Made by a program: the position numbers and the translations under genes
In this document: positions 18,301-27,420 of the stretch, in pieces
Position numbering within the stretch: the stretch's first letter is position 1
How the letters are laid out: each line of letters starts with the position of its first letter
DNA from: Betaproteobacteria bacterium
GTDB lineage: Bacteria; Pseudomonadota; Gammaproteobacteria; Burkholderiales; Casimicrobiaceae
Direction of reading: 5' to 3'
Assembly: GCA_009778785.1 (NCBI GenBank)
Contig: WRFN01000001.1
Span: forward strand, 1 to 64,000
DNA: 64,000 bases
The notes under the pieces: generated by a model
What the model saw: the letters and a program-made list of their open reading frames with translations, nothing else
What the model was told of the DNA's origin: nothing
Databases searched by the model: none

Positions 18301-21300
18301 TGGCGACATCGGGGAAGCCGACGGCCAAATGGGTTCCGGCCAAGGTGTGTGCGGCGCGGATCATCGCCGGTGACGGGCTGTACGAAGCGTCGAGCTGCAT
18401 CAAATCCTGCTCGCGATTGAGCACGATCCAATGTTGTCCGCTTTCCTCGGTGAACAGATCGAACAAGACTTTCGACAACACGATGTCGCCGATGCGAACT
18501 TCTTCGGTACTTGCCGCTGTGGCTGCTTCCTTATCAGCGGCAACGGTTTCGGCGGCTGGTGCAGCGGGTTGTGCCGAAAGCGGCAAGGGCTTGGCAACGG
18601 GTTTGCTGCGGGCGCGGCGATTTTTGAAACTCGTCCAATCGATCTCCAGCGACACGGAACCGTCGGAACCTTCCACCGCGATAACGGGTTTGACTTCGTG
18701 TGGTTTGACAACGGTTGCTTCTTGGGACGACGCCATGTTGAGTTCGAGCGAAACCACGCTACGGTCATCCGGAGTGTGGTTATCCTGCGGCGCGGCGATG
18801 GCGGCCACTTCTTCGGCGGTATCTTCCGTTGCAGCAAGGGGCGCATAGCCGATGTCGTGGGTGGCGGCGGCGATGAGTGATTCGACATCGACCGGCGCCC
18901 CGAAGGCTTCAGCATCGGTCGGCTCGCTATTGGCCTCTTCTACCTCGGTGAGTTCAGGGAAAAACTCGGACGATTCAAGCGACGGCTCGAATGACGACTC
19001 AGGCGAATCAACAGACGACACAAGAGGTGATGGCTGCTCAAGCGTTGACGTAAACGACGGCTCGGGGGTGGGCGGCGAAAGTTCCCACTTGTTCCAGTTG
19101 GTTTCCGGCTCGACGATTTCAAGGTTTTCGACGACCGAAGTTTCTGCTATCGGCGTTTCTGTTACCGGTTCAGCGATTTCAGAGCTTTCCGCCTTCGGGG
19201 TTTCTGTCTCTGGGTTTTCCACTTCCGGCGGTTTTACGTCGGGTGGTTTTACTTCCGGCGTCTCCGTCTTCGGTACCGTTTCCAGCGTTACCTCCGGCGT
19301 CGCTTCCAATTTCGTTGCTGTCGTTGCTTCGACGACGCTTGCCGACGGCGGGAATTCGATTAGAGTTTTTTTTTGTGCCGTTTTGTCCGTGATTTTGCTT
19401 TTTGTCGGCGTCAACAACGCAGCTTCGTCATCCATCTCGTGCGCGACGGTGTTGACGGCTGCGAACAGCTCGGTAGAGTCGGGGCTGACGGTCTTGGTCT
19501 TGATGAGCTCTTCCACCCATTGGCGGAAATCGCGTTCGGCAACATCGATCATTGCCAGAACGGCGGGCGTGGCCGGGTAGCCTTTCTCCAGCAACTTGTT
19601 GTGGATTTTCTCAACGTCGTAAGCCAGTTCTCCCAAGTCGGTCAAACCCACCATCCGGCCTGAGCCTTTCAAGGTATGGAAAGCGCGGCGAATGGAACGC
19701 AAGGTTTCACTGTCTTGCGGATGTTTGCCCAGTTGCTCACGATTGGTGCGAACGCCATCGAGCACTTCAATGGCTTCCTGCAAATAGATATCGAGCAATT
19801 CGGCGTCGAGTTCGCTGGCGTCCACTTTCATCAAGCGCTGCGTTTCCGCCGACGGCGCCGCGATGATCGGCGCGGCATCGGTCAACGCGGCCAGCAGGGG
19901 CGGAACATCGGCAAAAGCGTTCGCTTCGATTTTGTCTTGAATGACTTTGATTTTGTCGGACAAGGTGGCGTTGCCGACCAGCTTGGCGTCGTCGCCGAGG
20001 GTCAGAACGATTTTTTCGATGTTGCGCCGCAGCGCGCCGGCTTGCGGGTCTTGTTGCAAGCGTTTGCCGAGTTGCTGCAACTGCAAAATGTCTCGTTCGA
20101 CGGTGGCTTCCACCGACAACGCCAGCGCCGGTTCCTCGGCGGCTTTCTTGGCTCTTGTGCGCCGTTTCGGCGGTTCGGCGACTGCCGCGACCGGCTCGGT
20201 CGGCGCTTCCACGGCGGCGACCGGTTGCTCTGGCGTCATCGGTCTTTCGCCCAACCGTTGTTGTCGTTCGTGTTGACGTTCCAACAGCGGCAGGATCAAT
20301 TCTTCGCGCTGCGGGCGTTGTTGTTCGAGCGCTTCAATGTAGAAGCCCAACGCCGACAGCGATTCGGCCAGCAGTTCAAAATCTCTGTGGTCAGGCGCCG
20401 TCTCAGGCGAGATGTAGCGGGCAATTTGCCCCATGCAGGCCGTCAGCAGACGGTCGGCGTTGTCCAGTCCCAAAATACGCAACGCGCCGCTGATTTCGCG
20501 GCCATCGCGGGACAATCCCGCCAAACCTTCACGCTTGCTGTCGTCGCGGAAGAAGGCGTCGAGTTCTTGCTCCATGTGGCGCAAGTTGGTTTGAACATCC
20601 TGCGCTACTTGCGCCAGCAACAGGCGGTTTTGCGCGCGTTCGGACAGCGCCGCCAACGCAGGGATATCCAACTCCGGCAAAGCGCGGTTGGACAGCGCCG
20701 CGTCGATCCGCGCCCGGATGACTTGAATGTTTTCCGAGAGCGCCGCAATCGGCGCGCCTTGCTGCGCGAAGACATCTTCGGCGAACAGCAGCGCCGTGGC
20801 GAATTCCATCGCCACCGACTCGGGGACATTTTGCAAATCCAGAATGTCGCTGCCCTTGAGCAGACTCGCAAACAGCGACTGCATTTCAGGATACGCCGAC
20901 ACGACGACTTTATCGCGCAACGACGTCAAATCATCACGGAACTTCGGATACTGGTCGAGCTGGCCGCCCATCAAGCGCTGCCAGAGATTCTTGACTTCCG
21001 CCGCCAGCCCTTGCGCTTCGCGCGTGGCGCGCAACGCCGACAAGGTGTCGGTAACCACCGTGTCGCCGCTGGTTTCAACCGTCGGCAACAGCGATTTCAA
21101 TTGGTAATATTCCTGCACTTCGCGGATGCGCTCGCTGACCGGCGCGCTGATCGCCAGGAAATAAAGCGTTTCTCGTTGCAGCCGCTCGGCCACGCTGCCG
21201 CCGCCGTCGATCAAGCGCCGGATTTGCAAGTCGATCCGCGCCAGCAAATGTTTCAACAAAAACGTGTTGGCAATAGCTTCTTCCCGAACCGAATCGAGCA

Positions 21301-21964
21301 GCGCGATGGTTGTCCACCAGAAGGTTCGCACCGTTTGTTGCGGCACCACAACTTCGATATTTTCCGCCGCGTCGCGCATCGCTTCGGCGCCCTTGATGTC
21401 GCCGCGCAGCCAAGCCAGCAAACCGCGTTCGTACAAGCGCCGTTCGACGATCAGGAAAGACGGGAATTGATCCGGTGAAATGATTTTTCGCGGGCTGTCG
21501 TCATCGTGACGGTGAAGCGACAGATCGGGGCAGAACAAATCGGCGGGGTGGCTGATCTTCACGCCGCGTGACTGCTGCATGGCTTCGTATTCATCGAACA
21601 ACGACAACGGCACCAGCGAGACGCCGTTCACCAACTCAGCCAAAAAGGTTTGCAGTTTGTGGCAGGCGCGAACGATATGTTCTGCCGCCGCGGCCACTTC
21701 CGGTTTTGAAAGGCCGCCGCCCAGCCGATCCAACTGCAGTTCGATTTCGTCGGTGTACGCTTGCAGCGCGTCCAGCCCCACCATGTGAATCGCGCCGGCC
21801 GCTTGACGAAAATACGTTCGCGCCCGTTGCAACGGCGAAGGGTCGTCCGAAGCGGGATCGAAAACGTCCAGCGATTCCAGCGCGTGAGTAATGCTCTGGT
21901 CGATCTCGCCCTGTACCCAGGACAAAGGGCCGATATCAAAATCCGTATTGATGTCAGTGGCCAC
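15338..21964 (-). CDS. chpA: ChpA/PilL hybrid chemotaxis histidine kinase of the Pil-Chp system
   Basis: A 2208-residue cytoplasmic CheA homologue that controls type IV pilus activity and twitching. Three Hpt-like histidines are visible: His763 (RRAFHTLKGSGRMVG), His1206 (IRAAHTLAGTHL) and His1459 (RNLHTFKGSARMIG). Earlier helical segments (near residues 55 and 490) are degenerate Hpt-like repeats without the histidine motif. Residues about 870-1060 form a linker rich in Pro, Glu, Thr and Val. The kinase core has the N box (HLLRNALAHGIEPPEVRR, near 1800) and G box (GRGLGTDIV, near 1888). A CheW-like domain and a receiver domain (Asp2135 in LLDIEMPKMDG) end the protein. ChpA is known to be this large in Pseudomonas. 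Last gene of pilG-pilH-pilI-pilJ-chpA. Confidence 0.95.
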   Translation of the reverse strand: MATDINTDFDIGPLSWVQGEIDQSITHALESLDVFDPASDDPSPLQRARTYFRQAAGAIHMVGLDALQAYTDEIELQLDRLGGGLSKPEVAAAAEHIVRACHKLQTFLAELVNGVSLVPLSLFDEYEAMQQSRGVKISHPADLFCPDLSLHRHDDDSPRKIISPDQFPSFLIVERRLYERGLLAWLRGDIKGAEAMRDAAENIEVVVPQQTVRTFWWTTIALLDSVREEAIANTFLLKHLLARIDLQIRRLIDGGGSVAERLQRETLYFLAISAPVSERIREVQEYYQLKSLLPTVETSGDTVVTDTLSALRATREAQGLAAEVKNLWQRLMGGQLDQYPKFRDDLTSLRDKVVVSAYPEMQSLFASLLKGSDILDLQNVPESVAMEFATALLFAEDVFAQQGAPIAALSENIQVIRARIDAALSNRALPELDIPALAALSERAQNRLLLAQVAQDVQTNLRHMEQELDAFFRDDSKREGLAGLSRDGREISGALRILGLDNADRLLTACMGQIARYISPETAPDHRDFELLAESLSALGFYIEALEQQRPQREELILPLLERQHERQQRLGERPMTPEQPVAAVEAPTEPVAAVAEPPKRRTRAKKAAEEPALALSVEATVERDILQLQQLGKRLQQDPQAGALRRNIEKIVLTLGDDAKLVGNATLSDKIKVIQDKIEANAFADVPPLLAALTDAAPIIAAPSAETQRLMKVDASELDAELLDIYLQEAIEVLDGVRTNREQLGKHPQDSETLRSIRRAFHTLKGSGRMVGLTDLGELAYDVEKIHNKLLEKGYPATPAVLAMIDVAERDFRQWVEELIKTKTVSPDSTELFAAVNTVAHEMDDEAALLTPTKSKITDKTAQKKTLIEFPPSASVVEATTATKLEATPEVTLETVPKTETPEVKPPDVKPPEVENPETETPKAESSEIAEPVTETPIAETSVVENLEIVEPETNWNKWELSPPTPEPSFTSTLEQPSPLVSSVDSPESSFEPSLESSEFFPELTEVEEANSEPTDAEAFGAPVDVESLIAAATHDIGYAPLAATEDTAEEVAAIAAPQDNHTPDDRSVVSLELNMASSQEATVVKPHEVKPVIAVEGSDGSVSLEIDWTSFKNRRARSKPVAKPLPLSAQPAAPAAETVAADKEAATAASTEEVRIGDIVLSKVLFDLFTEESGQHWIVLNREQDLMQLDASYSPSPAMIRAAHTLAGTHLAVGFPDVARVAKALELLLIAVANSRQSGELVTLKTVPVIARAVADLRLLIDRILQREAFAPAELREAEAVEAEIEALQEQISAALPKVDLEAEEESEEPSEFIEPPAALEQVTPPEALPSTELITEELPPASTPTTAEPVTEPMAAVPAVTPEPTPTPVPTPTLTPTIPSPLPTFTPALLKPAPVARAVGDDTDAEQLHDELDTQLLPLFLEEGDELYPQAGKLLRQLRQSPEDSDLQLNLKRNLHTFKGSARMIGAMRLGELAHQMETRLAEKTGTDEAYFDALETDLDRIGFVFDRLRAGEANVAFPWLASQQKAEEEAVEGQMAEAPIAAEVSAEEPATAPAATPAVAEKTEEPASTVSAATWAMAEQLAKLPKAPPPKPVAPEPEEGLLRVSSAKIDRLVNEAGEIIIARTRAEGELRGLKNDLLELTNSVIRLRNHVRVIEIEAESQIQAQLEQMQRVHGEFDPLEFDRYTRLQELTRSIAEGVNDVSTIQQALLAHLDTTNVALLSQARVSRDVQQALFSVRTVPFSSVTERLYRILRMLSKELQIRANLEIEGAHHGLDRAVLERLVSPLEHLLRNALAHGIEPPEVRRALGKPETGEITIAVRQVGNEIVIAFSDDGVGLDPKRIHQIAIEKGFLKKDEAVNDAKLFELILQPGFTTSKKITQVSGRGLGTDIVRNEVVSLGGRVEVTSVEGHGTTFTLYLPLTVAVAQTVLIRATQNRSWAIPVMMVEQVEHVTEDALARMYEAGEVERRGRRYPFYYFDRLVERGDTVPEIRRYNAVIFLRTGQGQVAIHVDEMIGNQEVVIKNAGIQLARVAGLSSATILGDGEIVLIVNPIQLAQRSNIPPFVAETVAPTKPKLEEVAAPLVLIVDDSLTVRKVTSRLMTREGYVVETAKDGFEALQAVAERRPDVILLDIEMPKMDGFEFAKLMKGDTQTSDIPIIMITSRTADKHRQRAEELGVDAYLGKPYQEDELLEAIHKALAPTTVN

Positions 21965-22014
21965 CGGTGGACTCCTTTACATAAACCGCTTTTTCGCTAC
22001 CGCTCGTTGTTGGA

Positions 22015-24024
22015 TCAATCAATCTTGAAGCCGGACACCGCCGCCCGCAACTCTGCCGCCACTTGCGCCAACTGGCTGATTGACACCGTCGTTTGCTCGG
22101 TACCCTGAGTGGTATCTTCGGTGGTTGCCAGAATACCGGCGATTCCGGCGCGCACTTCTTCCACCGACGCCGATTGCGCTTGCGTTTGTTGCGAAATGCC
22201 CTGAATCAGTTGCGCCAGTGTGTTGGAGACTCGCTCGATTTCCGCCAGCGCCTGACCGGCTTCTTCGGACAATCGCGTTCCTTCCACCACACCGGAAGTC
22301 GAGCGCTCCATCGCCGAAACCGCGTCTTGCGTATCAGCCTGAATCGTTTTCACGATCGCTTCAATCTGTTTGGTCGCTTCGCCGGAGCGTTCCGCCAAAC
22401 GTTGCACTTCTTCCGCCACGACCGCGAAACCGCGACCGGCTTCGCCGGCGGCGGCGGCTTGAATCGCCGCGTTCAACGCCAGCACGTTGGTTTGCTCGGT
22501 GATGTCCGAGATCAGGCCGACGATTTCGCCGATTTCCAGAGAGGAATCGCCGAGACGTTTGATCCGTTTGGCGGTTTCCTGAATCTGGGAGCGAATTTCA
22601 CTCATGCTGCCGATCTGGCTGCGCACCGCTTCGCCGCCTTTACCGGCCGCTTCCAGCGATTGTTGCGCCACTTGCGCCGATTGCGTTGCCGATTGCGCCA
22701 CTTCGCCAATGGATTGCGTCACGTTCAGCACAGTATCCGCCGTCTTCTGGATTTCCTGACTTTGTTGTTGCGACGATACATAAAGCTGCTCGGAAATCTT
22801 CTGCGCTTTCTCGGTTTCTTGCGTCACCTGGTCGGCGGCCTGATTGATGCCGCGAATCACGGACGACATTTCGTCGAGCGTGAAGTTCAGCGCGTCGGCG
22901 ATAGCGCCGGTAATCGCCTCGCTCACCGTTGCCCGCGTCGTCAAATCGCCTTCGGCCACCTGTGACGTTTCGTCGAGCAACAACAGAATCGCTTCCTGAT
23001 TGCGGACGTTTTCCTGACTGCTGGCGCGAATTTGCGCCCGCATTTCACGAACGACCACTCGCTCCATGATTAACAGAATGATGAACGGCGCCAGCGCCAG
23101 CACGATGATGGTGATGAGCATCGGCATGGAAATGCCCTGACCGGCGTAAGACCGCGCCAGATCGATGGCGTCCTGCCCAGTCTTGGTGGTTTGCGTTTGC
23201 AGCCGCGCCTTGATGTTCTGGAATTCGGAAAAGCTGGTGGCGTTCGACGAGATGGTTTCCAGCGCTTTTTCAAACGGTTCCGCCGTCGTCAGGAATTCGC
23301 TCAACTTCATGCGCGCCGTTTGCGCCTTCAAGCCCGGATCGTGCAGCAGCCGCGTGGTCAGGCTGTGGTATTGCAGCGCGCCTTCGCTCACTTTTGCCAG
23401 CATGGTTTCATCGAAGTTCGAGCCGTTCAGCAAGGCATCGGCATTGTGCGACAAGCGTTGCACGGAACCGTCGAGTTGCGTGGCCATTTCCATCAGATTG
23501 GTAGCTTCGGCGTCGCGCAGCGCTTGCAGGCCGACGGCGCGCGCTTGCGTGAAGAGCGCGTTATTGCCGGTGAGCGCCGTATGTGCTTCGCTCAACCGGT
23601 CGATCATCTCTTTGCGAGATTGCAGCACGTTCTGATCACGTTCGATGACTTGCCATTCTTCCCGCAACTGCTTGACCAGCCGATCGTTCGCCGCTGACGA
23701 AAAAAAGATCGAAAGGATGGAGCCGCCTTCGCTCGTCGGCAGCGTTGACAGCGCTTGCCCGGCCTTTTGCGTGTTCTGACGCAGGCTGGCCAGCGTTTCA
23801 CTGCCGTTGCCTGCCGATAAGTGACCCAAGTCATAGTTCATCGCGAGCAACGCATCGCTGGCCTCCACCATGATCGCGCCGTTTTTCGATGTCTGGGCGA
23901 TGTAGCGGTATTGCAGAAAAGCGACCACCGCCAAAATGGCCAGCACCACTGCCAGAATCGCCGTTCCTGTTACCAGAATGGACAGGATCGATGCTTTTTT
24001 TACCAGGGGATTCTCAATCGCCAT
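22015..24024 (-). CDS. pilJ: PilJ, methyl-accepting receptor of the Pil-Chp system
   Basis: A 669-residue inner-membrane chemoreceptor. One membrane helix lies at residues 13-36 ([20 protein letters not shown]) and the second near 300-325 ([20 protein letters not shown]), with a helical PilJ-type sensor in the periplasm between them. A HAMP segment and a long signalling coiled coil follow. The conserved hairpin tip ([20 protein letters not shown], then [11 protein letters not shown]) is near residue 520. It passes pilus-surface contact signals to ChpA through the CheW-like PilI. It lies 50 bases upstream of chpA. Confidence 0.95.
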   Translation of the reverse strand: MAIENPLVKKASILSILVTGTAILAVVLAILAVVAFLQYRYIAQTSKNGAIMVEASDALLAMNYDLGHLSAGNGSETLASLRQNTQKAGQALSTLPTSEGGSILSIFFSSAANDRLVKQLREEWQVIERDQNVLQSRKEMIDRLSEAHTALTGNNALFTQARAVGLQALRDAEATNLMEMATQLDGSVQRLSHNADALLNGSNFDETMLAKVSEGALQYHSLTTRLLHDPGLKAQTARMKLSEFLTTAEPFEKALETISSNATSFSEFQNIKARLQTQTTKTGQDAIDLARSYAGQGISMPMLITIIVLALAPFIILLIMERVVVREMRAQIRASSQENVRNQEAILLLLDETSQVAEGDLTTRATVSEAITGAIADALNFTLDEMSSVIRGINQAADQVTQETEKAQKISEQLYVSSQQQSQEIQKTADTVLNVTQSIGEVAQSATQSAQVAQQSLEAAGKGGEAVRSQIGSMSEIRSQIQETAKRIKRLGDSSLEIGEIVGLISDITEQTNVLALNAAIQAAAAGEAGRGFAVVAEEVQRLAERSGEATKQIEAIVKTIQADTQDAVSAMERSTSGVVEGTRLSEEAGQALAEIERVSNTLAQLIQGISQQTQAQSASVEEVRAGIAGILATTEDTTQGTEQTTVSISQLAQVAAELRAAVSGFKID

Positions 24025-24086
24025 GCGCCCTCCGCCTCTTTCTTCTCTTAGTTAGATCAATCTATGCAGTTATCAACATCCGGTTA

Positions 24087-24635
24087 TCAACGGCCGATAT
24101 GTTGAAACTCGGAATCTTGTACCAGCTTGCTCAAATCCATTTCGTGCCAGGTATGACCTTCGGCATCCATCCAGTGCTGCACGTTCCACGCCTTGTCTTG
24201 CGCTCCTTGCCCGGTCGGCGCGAAACCTTTGACGCTGCGCAAACCGTAAACCCGTTGCACCAGCAGCGCCGCGTTAATGGCGCCGGTACTGCGGGAGAGT
24301 AACAATAACCGCGTATCCGCATTGTGAACCAGCAACGGCTTGCCCAGAAACGACGAAAAATCCACCACACTGTACAAATTGCCGCGAACATTGGTCAATC
24401 CCAGAAACCACGGCTGCGTCAACGGCACCGGCGTGATCGGCGGCGTCGTCAGCACTTCTTCCGTTTGCTGGAGGCGGCACAACCAACGCTCGTCGCCCGC
24501 CACAAACCCCAGTTGCGACTCGACGCCTTCCGTCGCCGTCGGCGCCATCATCCGCGAGACCAACTCGTTCTGGAAGGTTCGCAGATTGGTGCGTTTGGCG
24601 GAACGCGGTTTCAGTGACGAAGGGCTGGAACTCAT
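24087..24635 (-). CDS. pilI: PilI, CheW-like adaptor
   Basis: A 182-residue cytoplasmic coupling protein linking PilJ to ChpA. After a basic, Ser-rich N terminus comes a single CheW domain, with GFVAGDERWLCRLQQTEEVL, then the strand pair WFLGLTNVRGNLYSVVDFSS and VYGLRSV near the end. Its size and place between pilH and pilJ match the conserved operon. Confidence 0.92.
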   Translation of the reverse strand: MSSSPSSLKPRSAKRTNLRTFQNELVSRMMAPTATEGVESQLGFVAGDERWLCRLQQTEEVLTTPPITPVPLTQPWFLGLTNVRGNLYSVVDFSSFLGKPLLVHNADTRLLLLSRSTGAINAALLVQRVYGLRSVKGFAPTGQGAQDKAWNVQHWMDAEGHTWHEMDLSKLVQDSEFQHIGR

Positions 24636-24648
24636 GGCGTCGTCGCAG

Positions 24649-25014
24649 TCAGCGTTTCAAGCAGCCGTCGATCATGGCAAGCAATTCTTCCTTGCGAACC
24701 GGCTTGGTGAGGTACTCGCAAGCGCCCTGACGCAATCCCCAGACGCGATCGGTTTCCTTGTCCTTGGTCGTGCACAACAGAACAGGAATGTTCTGGGTTT
24801 CCGGCGTCCGGTGCAAAATTCGGGTGGCCTGAAAGCCGTTCAACCCCGGCATCACCACGTCCATTACCACCAGATCGGGTTTGATTTCCTTGATTTTGGC
24901 GAGACAGTCTTCGCCGCTGTCACTCTGAAAAACCATATGTCCGCCTTGGGAGAGGTACTCCCCCAGCATGTAGCGTTCCGTCTGCGAATCGTCAACCACT
25001 AAAATTCTTGCCAT
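24649..25014 (-). CDS. pilH: PilH, single-domain response regulator
   Basis: A 121-residue CheY-like receiver (MARILVVDDSQTERYML) with the acceptor aspartate in LVVMDVVMPGLNG, the conserved Thr in LLCTTKDKETD and Lys in EYLTKPVRKEE. The start was taken at MARIL; a longer frame adds MNAGGV with no better ribosome site. In Pseudomonas PilH acts as a phosphate sink and negative regulator of PilG output. It ends 13 bases before pilI. Confidence 0.93.
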   Translation of the reverse strand: MARILVVDDSQTERYMLGEYLSQGGHMVFQSDSGEDCLAKIKEIKPDLVVMDVVMPGLNGFQATRILHRTPETQNIPVLLCTTKDKETDRVWGLRQGACEYLTKPVRKEELLAMIDGCLKR

Positions 25015-25076
25015 AACCCCACCCGCATTCAAAAATATTCTTCATTCCCGGCAACTGGTTGTTACCTGTCTGGTCG

Positions 25077-25493
25077 TTACCTGTTTTCTAAGGCTTGCGC
25101 CTCAGGCTCTCGCCGCACATAAGCGGCCACCGCCCGCAATAATTCATCTTTGGTAAACGGTTTGGTCAGATACAAATCCGATCCCACCATCCGGCCGCGC
25201 GCGCGGTCGAACAACCCGTCTTTCGACGACAACATGACCACCGGCGTGTGCATGAACTTGGCGTTGCGCCGCAAGAGCGCGCACGTCTGATACCCGTCCA
25301 GCCGCGGCATCATGATATCGACAAAAATCAGATCCGGTTTCTGATCGGCGATTTTAGATAGCGCGTCAAAGCCGTCCTCAGCCAGAATCACCACACACCC
25401 GGCTTGCAGCAAGAAAATTTCGGCGCTGCGTCGGATAGTGTTGGAATCGTCGATCACCATCACCTTGATGCCCGCCAGTTGATCTGTTTCCAT
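25077..25493 (-). CDS. pilG: PilG, single-domain response regulator
   Basis: A 138-residue CheY-like protein (IKVMVIDDSNTIRRSAEIFL), with the acceptor aspartate in LIFVDIMMPRLDGYQTC, SSKDGLFDRARG and LTKPFTKDELL. Residues 1-9 precede the receiver and about ten follow. ATG 25493 has GGGGAAG upstream; the TTG one codon earlier is less likely. In Pseudomonas PilG promotes pilus extension downstream of ChpA. First gene of the operon; no clear sigma-70 promoter was found in the 267 bases upstream. Confidence 0.93.
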   Translation of the reverse strand: METDQLAGIKVMVIDDSNTIRRSAEIFLLQAGCVVILAEDGFDALSKIADQKPDLIFVDIMMPRLDGYQTCALLRRNAKFMHTPVVMLSSKDGLFDRARGRMVGSDLYLTKPFTKDELLRAVAAYVRREPEAQALENR

Positions 25494-25706
25494 CAACCAC
25501 TTCCCCTTTTCAAAAACGACCGCCCGACTCGCCCAAGGACGTTACCTGCCCCCACCGAAAAACCGGTTATACAGTTTAAGATTCTGCCATGATTCGGCAA
25601 CAACTTTCCAGCGAAAACGCCTTTGCGCGTCGAGAAAGTCCCGATGCGTCGCATTCCTGACACCTGATCCGACAAACGGCATTCCTGAAAGATACTACTT
25701 TACTCC

Positions 25707-25733
25707 GTTCCTCCTGAGCTTGTCGAAGGGAAC
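25707..25733. repeat. Intergenic palindrome with CTGAGCTTGTCGAAGG core
   Basis: GTTCCTCCTGAGCTTGTCGA followed by AGGGAAC (25707-25733) is the short dispersed repeat found in many Gram-negative genomes as a CTTCGACAAGCTCAG element. It lies between the convergent-side end of ilvA and the pilG upstream region, and may serve as a terminator. Confidence 0.5.
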
Positions 25734-25760
25734 TTGTACAGACCAGTCCAAATGGCGGGA

Positions 25761-27278
25761 TTAGCCGGCTTTGCCGAGAAACATTGTATAAGCCGGATTG
25801 CCGGTTTCCTCGACATAGGCATATCCCAGATTTTTCAGGAAAGTGCCAAACGCCCCGTTGTCGGCGGGCGGCACCTGAATCCCCGCCAGTACCCGGCCAT
25901 AATCAGCGCCGTGGTTGCGGTAGTGGAACAGGCTGATGTTCCAGCCAGCGCTCATTTTGCTCAAGAAATTGAGCAGCGCGCCCGGACGCTCCGGGAACTC
26001 GAAACGGTACAGCCGCTCATTTTTGACCTGCGGGGCGTGGCCGCCGACCAGGTGGCGGATGTGTAACTTTGCCATTTCGTCGTCGGACAAATCGCGCGCC
26101 TCGATGCGCTCCGCCGCGAAATCGGCCAACAAGCGCTCTTTTTCCTGCCGATCGCGCACCTCGATGCCGACGAAAATGTGGGCGACCTCAGGGTCGGCGT
26201 AGCGGTAATTGAATTCGGTAATGGCGCGGCGGCCGATGATTTCGCAAAACGCGCGGAAGCTGCCGGGGCGCTCGGGAATGCTGACGGCGAAAATCGCTTC
26301 GCGCGATTCGCCCAACTCGGCGCGCTCGGCGACAAAGCGCAGCCGGTCGAAATTCATGTTGGCGCCGCTGGCGATGGCGATGCAGGCCGCCGCCGGAACA
26401 CCATGCGTTTCGATCCAGCGTTTGGCGCCTGCCACCGCCAGCGCTCCCGCCGGTTCCAGAATTGAGCGGGTATCGACGAACACATCCTTGATCGCGGCGC
26501 AAATCTCGTCGGTGTCGCACAACACGATCTCATCGACGTATTCCTGCGCCAGCCGGAACGTTTCTTCGCCGACCAGCTTGACCGCCACGCCGTCGGCAAA
26601 CAGCCCGACATTGTCGAGCGTCACCCGCTTGCCGGCGTTGAGCGATTGCGCCATTGCGTCGGAATCGACCGGCTGCACCCCGATCACTTCGATATCGGGG
26701 CGCACTTGCTTCACATAAGCGGAGACTCCGGCAATCAGCCCGCCGCCGCCGATGGGCACGAAAATCGCCGAGATTTCATCCTGATGCTGGCGCAAAATCT
26801 CCATGCCGACCGTGCCCGCTCCGGCGATCACGTCGGGGTCGTCGTAAGGGTGAATGAACACTGCGCCGGTTTGTCGCTGCAACACCATCGCGTGCTCGTA
26901 AGCGTCGCTGAACGAGTCGCCGGCCAGCACGACTTGCGCGCCGCGTCCAGCCACCGCCGCCACCTTGATCTGCGGCGTCGTCTCCGGCATCACGATGGTC
27001 GCCTTGCAGCTCATTTTCTGCGCCGCCAGCGCCACGCCCTGCGCGTGGTTGCCGGCGGAAGCCGCCAGCACGCCGCGGTCGCGCTCGGCGCGAGAGAGAT
27101 GCGCCATCTTGTTGTAAGCGCCGCGCAGCTTGTACGAAAACACCGGCTGCTGATCTTCGCGCTTCAGCCACAATGACGCGCCGACCCGCGCCGACAATTC
27201 CCGCAACGGGTCCAGCGCCGATTCTTCGGCAACATCATAGACTTTGGCCGTCAGGATTTTTTGCAGATAATCCGGCAT
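25761..27278 (-). CDS. ilvA: Biosynthetic threonine dehydratase
   Basis: Deaminates threonine to 2-oxobutanoate, the first committed step of isoleucine synthesis. The 505-residue length is typical. The PLP lysine is in VFSYKLRGAYNKMAH (near residue 50), with SAGNHAQGVALAA and the glycine loop IGGGGLIAG. The last 170 residues hold two ACT-like regulatory domains (ERPGSFRAFCEIIG and EFPERPGALLNFLSKM), which in this family bind isoleucine and valine. The gene is divergent from ppx. Confidence 0.97.
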   Translation of the reverse strand: MPDYLQKILTAKVYDVAEESALDPLRELSARVGASLWLKREDQQPVFSYKLRGAYNKMAHLSRAERDRGVLAASAGNHAQGVALAAQKMSCKATIVMPETTPQIKVAAVAGRGAQVVLAGDSFSDAYEHAMVLQRQTGAVFIHPYDDPDVIAGAGTVGMEILRQHQDEISAIFVPIGGGGLIAGVSAYVKQVRPDIEVIGVQPVDSDAMAQSLNAGKRVTLDNVGLFADGVAVKLVGEETFRLAQEYVDEIVLCDTDEICAAIKDVFVDTRSILEPAGALAVAGAKRWIETHGVPAAACIAIASGANMNFDRLRFVAERAELGESREAIFAVSIPERPGSFRAFCEIIGRRAITEFNYRYADPEVAHIFVGIEVRDRQEKERLLADFAAERIEARDLSDDEMAKLHIRHLVGGHAPQVKNERLYRFEFPERPGALLNFLSKMSAGWNISLFHYRNHGADYGRVLAGIQVPPADNGAFGTFLKNLGYAYVEETGNPAYTMFLGKAG

Positions 27279-27420
27279 GACAACATCCCTTCCTTGATCG
27301 AACCAATAAGCATAGCAGATTCAATCGAGGGAATAAATCACCATTGACGTCTCCATTTTGCCGCAGATTATCGTGTTTTGTCGTTTACAATGCCTGTCTG
27401 CAATTCAAAATCGCTCTGTG

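Noticed and set aside
19676-21478. A 600-codon open frame on the plus strand inside chpA
   Set aside because: Antisense shadow of a GC-rich coding region; Arg/Gln/Phe-biased translation with no motif and no ribosome site, while the minus-strand kinase is certain.
25497-25700. Sigma-54 promoter for the pil-chp operon
   Set aside because: The TGGCAG upstream of pilG is not followed by a TTGC-type -12 box at the right distance.
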